DNA from: a bacterium
GTDB lineage: Bacteria > Patescibacteria > JAEDAM01 > Absconditabacterales > Absconditicoccaceae
Reading direction: 5' to 3'
Assembly: GCA_017453665.1 (NCBI GenBank)
Contig: JAFTEM010000020.1
Span: 1-64,000, forward strand
Length of the DNA: 64,000 bases
The position numbers and the translations under genes are program-made. Shown here in pieces: positions 10,058-20,352 of this stretch; the stretch's first letter is position 1, and every line of letters begins with the position of its first letter. A model generated the notes under the pieces. That model had not been told where the DNA came from. It did not search any database and worked only from the letters and a program-made list of their open reading frames with translations.

Positions 10058-10086
10058 ATTATAGAAAAAGCTAATATAAAAATCAA
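10058..10086 (-). promoter_or_regulatory. Phage-supplied promoter of tRNA-Cys
   Basis: On the minus strand, -35 TTGATT and -10 TATAAT are separated by 17 bases, about 44 bases upstream of the tRNA 5' end. It lies inside the prophage. A matching box set (TTGTTT, 16 bases, TATAAT) lies just outside attR at 56265-56292, the original host promoter. Confidence 0.7.
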
Positions 10087-10129
10087 GCAGTTTTATATTT
10101 TTTTAAAAAAGACAATTATTAATATAGGT

Positions 10130-11110
10130 TTATGCTATAGACAAACTTCAAAAAACATTATTTTGTACTTTGATTAAATCGTTGTATGTATTATGAATAT
10201 ATATAGCTGTTGTAGAAAGTTTAGAATGTCATAGTAATACCTGGAGCTTTGTTAAATCTGTTCATTTATTGAGATGATACGTAGCAAATGAATGTCTTAA
10301 CGTATGATACGAGAGATTCTTTTCCCAATTAAGTTTTCTAGATAGTATTTTAAAATCTCTACATATTGTTGATTTAGCGCAAGGCTTTCAAAAATAGAAA
10401 GGATGATGAGATATTATTGCATATTGTTTTCAGGTCTCTTTTCTTTCAAAAGAACCGTATCATCGGTTGATTTCATTATTTCTTATTCTAAGATACTCAT
10501 CAAGATATTTATTTACGATCGGTTCGATAATAATCCATCTTTCTTTGTCAAATTTTCATGTAATAAGAGATACTCCTTTTCTTATATCATCAACTGTAAT
10601 TTGTAAGACTTCGCTTAATCTAGTCCCCGTTGTGAATCAAAGAACTATTAACAATCTTAATCTAGCTTTACATACTTCCATCATATCAAGAGTATCAACC
10701 GTATTTAACGCATGAATAATTTCATCTAAAGTAAAGAAATCCATTCTTTTAGAGCGGGAAGATGGGAGCTTAACTGTAGTAGAATCTATTCAGGTTTTAT
10801 AAACGAAATTAGTAAATCTTAAAAAACTTTTAACAACCGATATCTTTTGCTCTATCGTTTTTGAGGATAGATGGTTTTTGATTCAATAATAACGAGATGT
10901 AATCGGTGTTTTATAATTTCCAAGATAAGTTTTATAGTTTTCTATTATTTTAATTGATATTTCTTCAACTTCATTAATTCAATGTGTTGATTGAACGTAA
11001 GATTGAAATTGTTTCCGATCTCTTTTAAGGCGATAAAGTGTTGATTGTTTACGGAAATCGTTCTTATGATAATTGATAAATTCATTAGTTATATCATCGT
11101 TTAATTTCAT
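10130..11110 (-). CDS. int: Tyrosine recombinase, phage integrase
   Basis: A 326-residue site-specific recombinase. It has an N-terminal SAM-like core-binding region (residues ~1-130) and a C-terminal catalytic domain. Catalytic residues are visible: Arg in TTGTRLSEVL, the H-x-x-R box in YHTLRHSFAT, the LLGHSKLSTT motif with its second His, and the nucleophile Tyr in AIYIHNT. It lies 114 bases from attL and points toward it. It should cut in the anticodon or T-arm part of tRNA-Cys. The Gly of LLGHS is a TGA codon. Confidence 0.96.
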
Positions 11111-11227
11111 TTTTTTGATAATTAGAGACTAAAAGCATATAATTGAGAATGCCTGTAGTCTCTTTTGTACTCAGTTAATTTTATTCAGAAGGAATTTAAA
11201 ATGCAATTAAAAAAGAGAAAATTAGTG

Positions 11228-11313
11228 TTGCAATATAGATAGATATTTTTACAATATTGATGAGTACAAAAGAAATCGCTATTTTCCGATATATTTTAGT
11301 ATCGGATTTTTTT
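11228..11313 (+). promoter_or_regulatory. Promoter followed by terminator-like hairpin in the leader of the first plus-strand phage gene
   Basis: A possible promoter TTGCAA-(16)-TACAAT at 11228-11255 is followed by the hairpin CCGATA-(8)-TATCGG and a T-run at 11286-11313, four bases before the ATG at 11318. The terminator lies between promoter and gene, so expression would need antitermination or read-through. The rest of the 207-base gap between integrase and this gene holds only a tiny possible ORF at 11201 (13 codons). Confidence 0.5.
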
Positions 11314-11317
11314 CGTT

Positions 11318-11770
11318 ATGGTAAAATCTTTAAGACAAGAAGTTATTAAAAAATTCGACAGAATATTCTCAATACGAATTCGTTTAAGAGACAGCTACCG
11401 AAAAGACGGTAAAAGATGGATAAAATGCCCTTTGTGTGGTAGTATTGTTCCCCGAAAAAAGGCTGAAAACATGCATTTCGTTAAGAGATATATATTAAAA
11501 CGGCGTTTCTCTGAACAGAACTGCCATGCAGGTTGTCATCGTTGTAATGTCGTTCTTAATGGAAACTACGAAGTCTATAAAAAATTTATGATTGAGCAGT
11601 ATTGAGAAGAAACAGTTGAATGGATGCTAAACGATAAAACACCATCTCATATTTCAACTGCTCAATTAGAAGAAGAGCTGTGGAGGTACCAAATGCAAAT
11701 CAAAATGGAGTTAAGGACGACCCCCGAAGATTATTCTTTAATTCCTAAAGATAAACCACGATGGAGTTAG
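11318..11770 (+). CDS. NinG-like / HNH-type nuclease
   Basis: A 150-residue protein with a zinc-finger nuclease pattern: KCPLCGSIVPRKKAE with CxxC, then MHFVKRY, RRFSEQNCHAGCHRCN and VLNGNYEVY. The order CxxC ... H ... RF.E.N...C..CN resembles lambda NinG (Rap), a structure-specific recombination endonuclease, and HNH enzymes. The C-terminal third is charged and unassigned. It overlaps the downstream methylase start by 10 bases. A role in processing recombination or packaging substrates is inferred. Confidence 0.6.
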
Positions 11771-12696
11771 GAATACCGTATATGGGGTCGAAAAGGAAGT
11801 TAGCCGAGGATATAATCCACTTTATAAGAGGACAGAATCAAAGTGCGAAATACTTTTATGACATCTTTTGATGAGGGGGTGCAATTAGCTTTGAAGCGAT
11901 AAATCAAGGGTTTGAAAAGGTGTTCTATGTAGATCTTGATAAGGGAATGTGTAACCTAATCAACCAAATCAAGCAATGAATCCCCGAAGATTGGAATAAA
12001 CGGATAACAAGAGAAGAATTTGAAATCCTTAAAGAAAAAAACGATGCGTATTCAGTAGCTATGAGCCTTTGTTATTCGTTCGGTAATTCTAGGAAAAATT
12101 ATGCCTATTGAGTAGATGTAGAACCCCGGAAAAAAGCTCTACATTATGCAGTCGTTGATGAAGATTATACCTTGTTAAGAGAACGATGAATAGATCGGAA
12201 ATTAGAAGGGAAAACGATTGAAGAAAGGAGGTTAAATATAAGAAAACAAAATATAGAAGGAAATCCGTTATTACAAAGATATAGCGAAGATGGATTATTT
12301 AACCTACAGCATCTTCAATCCTTAGAGAATATTAAGCAACTCCAAAAAATAAAGAGACTAGAGGCTCTAGAAGTAATCAACAGCAATTATAAAAACTTAA
12401 GTATATATACTCCCGTAGAAGAAACCATTATCTATTGCGATCCTCCTTATAGAGGGACAGGAACCTATAAAATCCAACAATCTGCTTTTGATTATAAAGC
12501 GTTAGATAAGCGGTTTAGAGAACTACCCTATCAAGCTTACATGAGTGAAGAGAATCCGCATAAAGTCGCATTAACAATGACGAAAAAAAGATTGTTAGCC
12601 TGACAAGGAACAGGAGCTGGAGTTTTTGAGGTATTATATACCAACAAAGACGGCATCCAAAAAAGACAAGTAACCCAATCTAATTTATTTGAATAA
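11761..12696 (+). CDS. D12-class DNA adenine N6-methyltransferase
   Basis: A 311-residue enzyme of the Dam/D12 family. The SAM-binding region is clear: PYMGSKRKLAEDI, then motif I DIFGGGGAISFEAI. The catalytic motif IV is YCDPPYRGTGTY near residue 224. The target-recognition segment lies between them. The phage may use it to evade host restriction. It overlaps the NinG-like gene by 10 bases and ends 7 bases before the next gene. Confidence 0.93.
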
Positions 12697-12703
12697 TAGA
12701 TAC

Positions 12704-13060
12704 ATGTTAACAGAAAAACAAGAACAAGAGTTCGTTAGACGGTATAAAGAAAGGTATTGAGATACCTCTAAAGAAACTGGTACATGAAAGCTACCAAGAC
12801 TCCCCGCCGACAAACAATTAGATGAAGTTAAGGCACGAGTTGATTTTTTAAAAAAGCTTTTAGGAAGAAATGCTAATAAAATTTATATTCACAGATGAGG
12901 AAGAAAAGAAAGTCGGTTAAGTAGAGTTTTCAACGGTCTTTATTTTAATTATTGACCTGATTACTACGAAGCTGATGGTAAACCATCAACAAAATTTTTA
13001 TGAATAGAAGATATTTTAGATGCAAAACCTAAGAAAAATGGAAGAGCTAAAAAGAAGTAA
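12704..13060 (+). CDS. Hypothetical basic protein, 118 residues
   Basis: Unrecognised. It begins MLTEKQEQEFVRRYKERYG and is strongly basic, with YIHRGGRKESRLSRVFNG in the middle and a Lys-rich tail (AKPKKNGRAKKK). No membrane segment or zinc motif is present. Charge and position among nuclease, methylase and terminase genes suggest nucleic-acid binding; this is inference. Confidence 0.65.
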
Positions 13061-13202
13061 TATATCGCTAAGAAGCGAGATAATAAGAAAGGAGAAGTAT
13101 ATCAAATTTCTTAAAGATCAAAATAAGAGATTAGAGAAAGAAAACGAGGAATTGAAAAAGCTTTTAGATGAAAAAATAAATAGTGGATGAGAAAGTGTGT
13201 AA
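13020..13202 (+). CDS. Small coiled-coil protein, 60 residues
   Basis: Almost entirely one predicted coiled coil (RLEKENEELKKLLDEKI). It overlaps the previous gene by 41 bases in another frame and the next one by 16 bases. Function unknown. The tight overlap and continuous heptads argue for a real gene, but its small size leaves doubt. Confidence 0.5.
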
Positions 13203-13417
13203 TTTGCTGAAATTCCTGCAAATATAACGCTAAATATTGTTTATCTTGTGAAAAGAAATTAAGAAGAAACAGAAAAATAACGGGAAATGTTAAAAAGAAG
13301 ACTGGGGTTAAATTATGTCCTATTTGTTTCTCCGAAATCAAAGATAGCAAGAAAGCTTTTTGTAACAAATGCAAAAAAGACATCAATTATCTTAATAGAT
13401 ATCGTTTTAATTCCTAA
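13187..13417 (+). CDS. Double zinc-ribbon protein, 76 residues
   Basis: Two four-cysteine zinc-binding units: CVICGNSCKYNAKYCLSCEK and CPICFSEIKDSKKAFCNKCK, joined by a basic linker (RRNRKITGNVKKK). Very basic overall, so nucleic-acid binding is likely. It is part of the small-gene run before terminase. Confidence 0.7.
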
Positions 13418-13426
13418 GATAAAAAA

Positions 13427-13834
13427 ATGGTAAAAAAGAAGTGAAAACAGAAGGCATTATTTCTAAATTATATCATTGTTCTTAAATTTATAAGATTCTT
13501 TAAGAAAAAGAACAACAAGTTATATGTAGAATTCACTACAGAAGATTGGAACACTAAGACTAAGGAACTAGAACATTGATATAAATGGTATCGACCGTTA
13601 ACATTTCTTTATAAAGCATGAGCTCCTAAGAGAGAAAGAAACGAATCGGATGAAGAATATCGAGCAAGGCTAGAACCGATAGCATGACAACTCTACAAGA
13701 GACGAGCACAACTTAATTTGCAGTTCAATATGGATATGGCCATGGGAGTGTTAGAGATGGAAAAGATAGAGGCTGAAGCTAAAGCAAAATGAAAAAAGCC
13801 AGGAATGTCTGATTTTATCAAAGTATCAATTTAA
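13427..13834 (+). CDS. Hypothetical protein, 135 residues
   Basis: Unrecognised. The N-terminus has a hydrophobic stretch inside basic residues (ALFLNYIIVLKFIRFFKKK), then aromatic-rich and charged helical segments, ending in an Ala/Glu/Met-rich helix and SDFIKVSI. Ten bases follow the zinc-ribbon gene and 19 precede the terminase small subunit. Confidence 0.65.
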
Positions 13835-13853
13835 ATCCTTAATAAAAAAAAGA

Positions 13854-14351
13854 ATGGTAGAAAGGAAAAAAAGAGTAAAAACCATACAAAGAACAGAGAA
13901 TAAAGAACGTCCTAATTGATCTAAAGCAAAATATAAAATAAAGAAGGATTGAAAATTAAATACATGAAGACCTACTAAGAAAACAAAGGAACTTATAGAA
14001 AAACTAGTAGACTTATTTTCGATTGATTGCACGGACGAGGAAGCTTGTGCTTTAGTGGGGATAACTACCGAAACATTCTATAAGCGAATGAATGAAGATA
14101 AGAAGTTTTCTGATACTATAATTAGGGCTAAAAAAAAATATTTTGAGGATATAAGACGCGCTAGCAAGGATAGAGCTATGAATACAAAGAATAGAGATAG
14201 TACGGATATACTCTTTAAAAGAGATGAAAGGTATAAAGATAGAAACGAGCTAGATGTATGAGGCGAGGCTATCAAATCTTTATTATCGTTCGCGAAAGAT
14301 AAACAGCAAAAAAGGATTGAGAATGAAAATAATAATGCTAATATAATTTAG
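13854..14351 (+). CDS. Terminase small subunit-like protein
   Basis: A 165-residue protein with a basic N-terminus, TGRPTKKTKELIEKL and a helix-turn-helix CTDEEACALVGITTETFYKRM at residues ~61-82, followed by helical DRAMNTKNRDSTDILFK. This layout (GRP.K, HTH in which a residue pair TFY contacts DNA, then oligomerisation helices) is typical of phage terminase small subunits that recognise the packaging site. It is directly upstream of the terL block and followed by a strong terminator. Confidence 0.75.
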
Positions 14352-14377
14352 CTTGTTGTTCATATTATAATGGTTCA

Positions 14378-14414
14378 GTATCGGCATAACCTCGGTTGTG
14401 TCGATACTTTTTTT
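14378..14414 (+). terminator. Strong Rho-independent terminator
   Basis: GTATCG...CGATAC with an inner stem CATAACC/GGTTGTG and a two-base loop, then seven T. It closes the 11318-14351 unit. Confidence 0.9.
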
Positions 14415-14605
14415 AATTACCCCGAATTCGGGGTAATATATAATTATATGCCTAAAAGTGTCAAAAATTAACACTAGAGGAAAAAATCCTCGGGGCTTGT
14501 ATGCCTAAAAATGTCAAAATGTAATAAATTCGGAAAAACCGAAAATACGTAAAAATACTATATTGTATAACTTTTTATAAAAAAGCGACCAAAATATTAG
14601 TTAAG
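14415..14605. other. Intergenic hairpin cluster with twin mini-ORFs
   Basis: The gap before terL (14352-14683) holds a perfect 22-bp palindrome ATTACCCCGAATTCGGGGTAAT at 14416-14437, a hairpin GAGGA-A5-TCCTC near 14475, and another TTCGG-A5-CCGAA near 14530. Two near-identical short reading frames sit among them, encoding MPKSVKN and MPKNVKM. Possible roles are a packaging (cos/pac) site or regulation; nothing proves either. Confidence 0.5.
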
Positions 14606-14613
14606 AACTCGCC

Positions 14614-14655
14614 AGACTAAAGAACTAGTAATATTTTTTTAATCACTTAATTTAG
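14614..14655 (+). promoter_or_regulatory. Phage late promoter motif, copy A
   Basis: Carries aaagaactagtaatattttt, then TAATCACTTA and ATTTA. It is shared with 21355-21396 and 34887-34927, each 30-36 bases before the first gene of a late block. Copies A and B also share the upstream GAACTCG.CAGACT. Confidence 0.75.
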
Positions 14656-14683
14656 GATTGTTAATTTAAATAAAGAGAACTTC

Positions 14684-16264
14684 ATGGCTACTACAGACCA
14701 AGAACAATACGAACTTTATGCAGACGATCCGTTGTTGTTTATAGAAGATATGTTCGGATTATCAGCACAAAAAGTATTACCTGAATACGAAGCATTGCTT
14801 GAAGAATGTAGATATACAGGAGATTATGGGAGAATGAGGCTTAATATGTTTGAACCGTTCGTTAAATACGAAAAATTAAGCCGACAACAGGTAGAGATAA
14901 TCTTAGCGGTATCAAGAGCAGTAAGCGGGAAAGACAAGAAACGTATTACAGTTCGCTCATGACACGGAATTGGTAAATCTTCTGTGATATCAATGATAAT
15001 GATTCGGTTCTTATTCGGTTATTATCATAGTGTTATTGGTTGTACTGCTCCGACTGCCATGCAAATGCACGATGTTCTTCGGAAAGAGTTACAAATTTGG
15101 AAGGATAGACTGCCATCTGGAGTTAAAGAGTTGTTTACTTGGAGCAGAGATTATTTGAGAGTTGGAATTGAAGATAAAGATTTAAGTACTTGGTACGCTA
15201 GAGCTAGAACAAGCGCGAAAGAGAACCCCGAGGCGTTAGCATGATTACACTCTGATAATGTAATGATAATAGCTGATGAAGCCTCATGAATTGATGACGC
15301 GATATTTGTAACTTCACAATCTGCAGGAACTAATAAAAACGCTATCTTCCTTATGATATCTAATCCTACAAGGCTAGAGTGATACTTCTATAAGAGCTTT
15401 ACTGATAACGCTGAGACCTTCCAAACGTTATGGTTTAATTCAGAGGAATCGCCTCTCGTTGATGATGAATTCGTTCAAGGAATTATAGCGGATTATTGAA
15501 AAGATTCAGATCAATACAGAGTCCGTGTTAAAGGAGAGTTCCCAAAAGCTGGATTGATGGACGATAAATGATGGATTCCTTTATTTGATCCTAACGAGAT
15601 CACCTTTGTACCTAACGAAGACGTCGATAATCAAATGCAAGAATTCGATATCTTAGGAATAGATCCTTCAGGTAACGGTAAAGACTTCTCTTCATTTGTA
15701 GCAAGAAATAGTTTCTTCGCAAAAAGAGTGTTGAGAGAGCCTAAGAGTACGGAGAAATCTATAGCAATGAGAACCGTTCAACTTAAAGCGTTATTACCAA
15801 AGCTAAGTGACGACAAAATATTCTACGATAACTTCGGCGTCGGAGCGAACGTAGGAACGGAATTAGCAAAGGAATGAGTATATGCTAGATGAGTTAACGT
15901 AGGAAACGAACCCGACGATAAACAAATGTTCTTAAATAAAAGAGCTGAGTGCTATTGGAGGCTTAAAACTGAATGTAGATTAGGATTAAGACTTATAGGA
16001 ACAAGAGACGAACGAAAGGATTTATTCATGATAAAATACAGAAAAACCGACAAAGGATTGATAAGGATAATGAGCAAGGTTGAGATGAGAAAGGAGTATA
16101 ATAAATCACCAGACGACGCTGATGCATTAATGTTAACGTATCGGGATAGTCCTAGAACAAGGAAGAAAGACGAGACGGTTAAGAAGCATGTTAACCCTTT
16201 CACTGGAGAAGTTATTAAACCACGTAAAAATAATTTAAATCGTAATTATATAAACGCATGGTAA
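14684..16264 (+). CDS. terL: Terminase large subunit
   Basis: A 526-residue packaging motor and nuclease. The ATPase domain has Walker A RSGHGIGKSS near residue 92 and Walker B VMIIADEASG near 196, with a coupling SNPTR segment. The RNase H-like nuclease domain begins at LGIDPSGNGKDFSS near residue 322, has DNFGVGANVG, and ends with an acidic SPDDADALML motif. The first Gly of the P-loop is a TGA codon. It starts 30 bases past late promoter copy A and overlaps the portal start by 7 bases. Confidence 0.96.
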
Positions 16265-18237
16265 CAACGGATAAATTAGAGAGTCTAACTCTTGATGCTA
16301 AAACAACCATAAACCAAACTAAGGAAGATAAGGAAGCGTTGGATATGGTACAAAAAAGATACGACGCGATGAAAAAAAGTAGGGGCGATGTTGAAAAGAT
16401 ATGGGATTATGTTGATGCTAACTTTAAAGCTCCTCCTAGAAGTACCTGGAATTGATTAGCCGTTCCTACGCTTAAGATGGAAGAGGCGTTGATTGAGGCG
16501 AGCGTGGGAATGCAAGATTTAACACTTCCTATTAGCGTTGAAGCTGATGGTAGAGCCGATTGAATACAGATGCAACTAGCTAAATATACGCTAGATCATT
16601 TCATTTATAAAGAAAAAATAGCCCAGGAAATCAGACTTCATATGGATTATACTAGAGCTAGATATGGAACAGCGGTTCTTTTCTCTTGAATGGAGTATCG
16701 TTCTAAGTTTATAGCAAAAGAAGACGAAAGCGGGTATTTTAATCCTAAAGGAGAAGTAGAACATATTGAAGAATTACACATCAAAATGAAAGATATTCCT
16801 GTTAGAAATGCTTATTTTGATGATACTGCTTATAGATATGAAGATGCTGTTGATTGTATTTACGAAGAACGGCTTTCTATTGATGAATATAAGCTAAGAT
16901 ATCTCAACGTTAAATGAGAATCTAAAGAGTATTTCACTAACGCTGAATACGTAGGAACTAAACAACCAGACGATACTTTCTACAAAAAAGATAAAGTCGT
17001 TGATAACGATATGGTTAAAATATGGCATTATTACAACAAATTATACGCTAAATACGTTATCGTAGCGAACGAAGAGATTGTAATATATAATGGTTTAGCA
17101 AGTACAAGACACGGAGAGTTACCTCTCGTGCCTGTTCAGTTTTATAATAACCCTTATTCTATTCGGGGAATTGGTATCCCTGAAAGATATGCTGTCATTA
17201 AAGGAATCAACACTAACTTCTATCAAGCAATGATAGGATGAGCGTGGTTAAATGCTGGGACAGCTCTTATTTTATGAGAATGACAAGACGTTGATTGAGG
17301 AATCTTCCTAGAACCAGGAGAAGTTAATCTCATTCAAATGACAAAAGGTAGCGCTAGAGATGTTACACCGTTCCAAACCGGAGTAAACGTTCAGCAACTC
17401 GTTGAAATTATCCAATTTATGGACGATATGGGTAGCTATCTTACATGAATTAATATTAAAGCACCGTATACTAGCCCGGCGAAAACTGCTTTTGAGACCT
17501 CTGTAATGAAAGAGGAACAAAATAATAGACTTAAAACGATTTATGATACGAGAGTGTTAGGATTAGAGCAAGCGTTTACTCTTATGCTTTCTAATATCTT
17601 TACATTCTTACCTTATCAATACGCCGAGAAAATGGTTGATGAGCAAGAAAAGATTATTGATTACAAATATTATCAAATCCCGGTACAAGATAAGAGGATT
17701 TCTACAGATGAGAAATGAAATATTCTAAGTATCGACAACGAAAAGGGATATAAAGGTTATTTTGATCTAAAGCCTAAGCTACTAGAATGAGCTAGAGGCT
17801 TAAAAGTTAAGATTGTTACCCCTCCAACAGCTTCAACAATGAAAGCGTTAGAGATCGAGAATCTAACGAAATTCCTACAAGCTAAACAAATGATCGTTCA
17901 ATTTAAGCAATTTGCAATGCAGAGTGGAGGTGATGTAGGAATGCGAGAAAAATTAGACGAAAGATTAAACGTATTATTCAATATTGATAAAGACAATATC
18001 GATATCGAATCAAGCGAACAAAAGATCCGTGATAAGATGGCTGAGATTACTCAACTTATAAGCTCATTTACTTTATGATGAAATCCTGATGAAACAGTTA
18101 ATCAAACGGGCATGGAACAAGCTCCTACCCTCCCACAAACTAGTACTAGTTGAGAAGAAACAACTCCAACAGTACAAGCACCAAGCGACCCTCTACAATC
18201 ATATGTACAGAGTGGAGGACAAACTAATACTCAATAA
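16258..18237 (+). CDS. Phage portal protein, podov-type length
   Basis: A 659-residue protein directly after terL. It opens with helices (KRYDAMKKSRGDVEKIWDYV), has a central beta-rich region and the segment ELPLVPVQFYNNPYSIRGIG typical of podovirus portals, and ends with long helices and a Gln/Pro/Thr-rich tail. Portals form the dodecameric ring through which DNA enters and leaves. The length is that of P22/T7-like head-to-tail connectors rather than siphovirus portals of 400-500 residues. The assignment rests on position, length and these segments. Confidence 0.8.
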
Positions 18238-18463
18238 AAAATTAGGAGATTTACACTCTGATATGCTTAAAGCACTACTCTACGAGATTAAATCAACTAA
18301 GAACGCGTTGTTGATAGAACAAAAAAGATATTCAGATCCTATAGAAATAGCTTTCAGAGATGGTGCGATCTCTACAATTGATATCCTTCTTTTGAAAATA
18401 ATGGATGCTTTAAGAAGAAAATGAACTACGCTTTTAGATACTAAACCTAAATACAATGCTTAA
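18089..18463 (+). CDS. Hypothetical protein overlapping the portal 3' end
   Basis: A 124-residue basic helical protein beginning MKQLIKRAWNKLLPSHKLV. Its first 149 bases lie inside the portal gene in another frame, where the portal encodes its low-complexity Gln/Thr tail. The non-overlapping part stays open and helical (LHSDMLKALLYEIKS, FRDGAISTIDILLLKIM). The start is the first ATG. A later start is possible, but none gives a clean non-overlapping gene. Confidence 0.6.
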
Positions 18464-18833
18464 TCAAACAAGTTTCAGATTAGCCTCTACAATATCGCCT
18501 ACTAGCTATAGCGCTAAGGTAACGCAGGTTATTAACAAAAAAGATAATAATTGAGATAGTTATTATCCTAGCTTTACAGACGAAACGGTTGTTCTTACTA
18601 ACGAATATTGAAGCGTTATCGAGACAACAAAGGCGAGCTGTGATGGAGCGGGGAATATTACATTCTCTGCTAGAGGTTTAAGCGATGATGATACAGAAAC
18701 AAGTATCACTAGTAGAAGGCTTACTTGGAATCCATGAACAATATGTTTTGTTACTGCATGAGCATGAGATTTGGTAACTAGAGCTGAATATACCGCCCTC
18801 GAGGCTAGAGTAACAGCGTTAGAAAACGCTTAA
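18456..18833 (+). CDS. Virion appendage-type protein with C-terminal trimer coil
   Basis: A 125-residue protein overlapping the previous stop by 8 bases (ATGCTTAA). The N-terminal 95 residues are beta-rich and Ser/Thr-rich. The end, LVTRAEYTALEARVTALENA, is a short heptad repeat of the kind that trimerises phage fibre or head-decoration proteins. A small structural protein is likely. Confidence 0.6.
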
Positions 18834-18856
18834 TTTATCTTTTTAAACGTATTATT

Positions 18857-19183
18857 ATGCTTTTTAGAGAAGGTAGCGACGCGAAGCTTAGGATTAAGCT
18901 CTATGACGTTCAGAGTGGGGTTATCCTCCCCGTTGATTTAGATGATTACGATGTAATCCAACTTGTTATCAAGTTCGCCGATGAGAAACTTCTTACAGTT
19001 ATCGGAGAACCTGAAGAAAACGAAACGTATTCAATCGTAGATTTCTCTGTTTATTCAGAAAATACTAAAGGGAAAGTGGGGAAATGTATCGCTGATGTAC
19101 GAGGAATCAAAGGTAGTAAAAAAGTTAGATTCAATAAAAAGACCCTTAAAGGGAAAGTTTTATCTTCAGTTAAAGTACCATAA
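18857..19183 (+). CDS. Hypothetical structural protein, 108 residues
   Basis: A beta-rich protein, MLFREGSDAKLRIKLYDVQS and YDVIQLVIKFADEKLL, with a basic C-terminus (KVRFNKKTLKGKVL). It resembles short Ig-like or BppU-type virion domains only in general composition. It shares TAATG with the next gene. Confidence 0.6.
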   Translation: MLFREGSDAKLRIKLYDVQSGVILPVDLDDYDVIQLVIKFADEKLLTVIGEPEENETYSIVDFSVYSENTKGKVGKCIADVRGIKGSKKVRFNKKTLKGKVLSSVKVP

Positions 19184-19389
19184 TGAGTAACGAATGTTGA
19201 GCAGTACTCGATGTTGAAGAATTGGATTTAGATTATTCCTACGTTGAAGAAGTCGAGGAAGACGGTGGGTTTGATGTAGAATATTGTATGTCTTATCGCG
19301 ACCCCACTTCTCCGGAATGGATCCTCGCTAGGGGATATTGGAATAATCAATGAGAATGGATTGATAACGAAACTTGGAAAGATTCATAA
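19183..19389 (+). CDS. Small acidic protein, 68 residues
   Basis: Very acidic first half (LDVEELDLDYSYVEEVEEDG), then a Trp/Tyr-rich end (WILARGYWNNQGEWIDNETW). Its ATG overlaps the previous stop. Translation is probably coupled. Unknown function. Confidence 0.6.
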
Positions 19390-19412
19390 TTTTATCATAT
19401 AATTTAAATAGT

Positions 19413-20351
19413 ATGTCTGTAGCATTACCTATTAATCAATGAGATTCGTGAGAAGTAGCAAGAGCGAAAATTAATAACTCTTTTAACGCGCTTGTTACTC
19501 AATTTCAGAATTCAATACCTTATATTCAGAATGGATATTGGTATGTTAATTGAGAGAATACAGGAGTCGCTGTTTCTTGATGAGTACCAGCATTAAGAGT
19601 TAACAACGGGGTCCTTCAATGGAAAGTATCCGGTTCTAGTATGGAATGGGCTAACCTCTTAAAACTTTCAGATCTTAAATGAGATCCATGAGAATGATGA
19701 ATAATCTATGGATCAAATATTACCGATGTTGAAACAAGCTTAGATGAAGATAGAGGGATTACTTATCTTATTATTAAATTAGATGATGGAACAAGTAGAA
19801 CCGTAGAACTCTTCAAACGAACAGATATTTATCCTCAAAGACAAGTAGCAACGGGAAGCGTTGAAAATGTTAGTAGAACGTTTTTTGCTAAATCTACTGA
19901 TGTTAAAGATAGTGTTAACAGGACGGCTTTCCTTGTTAATCCTGATAGTATGGAGGCTAGTTGAGAGGATTATACGCCTCAATATTGAGATACAGTATGG
20001 GTATATTTTCAAACAGATTGTAAGGTTGAAGCACCTACGCTTAATATTGCAGGAACGGGACAGAAGAATATTCAAGTAAGGAATATTTCAAGAAATAACA
20101 CCGATAATGATTATTATTATAATTTTCATGTATGAAAAGAAACCTGGGTTCCTTTTTATTATTTAGGTGGTGCTTGGTATACTAACTTCCTTAGTCAAGT
20201 AGTCGATATTTATGCCGATGAAACTTGGTGACTTGTTGATGCTACTAGAGAGTTAGCAAGAACAAGAGTTGATGTAACAGCAGAAGAATATCTGCAGTTA
20301 GTATCATCATGACAATTAAAACAACGTGTTTATTATCATATCATAGATTAA
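19413..20351 (+). CDS. Putative tail-fibre or receptor-binding protein
   Basis: A 312-residue protein. The N-terminus includes ARAKINNSFNALVTQF, common in fibre proteins that list parameters of appendage domains. It has a short collagen-like LKGDPGEGGI, then beta-rich segments ending ELARTRVDVTAEEYLQLV and QRVYYHIID, an ending seen in phage fibre modules. It precedes two lectin-fold proteins. Identification is by style and place, not by a firm family match. Confidence 0.55.
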
Positions 20352-20352
20352 T

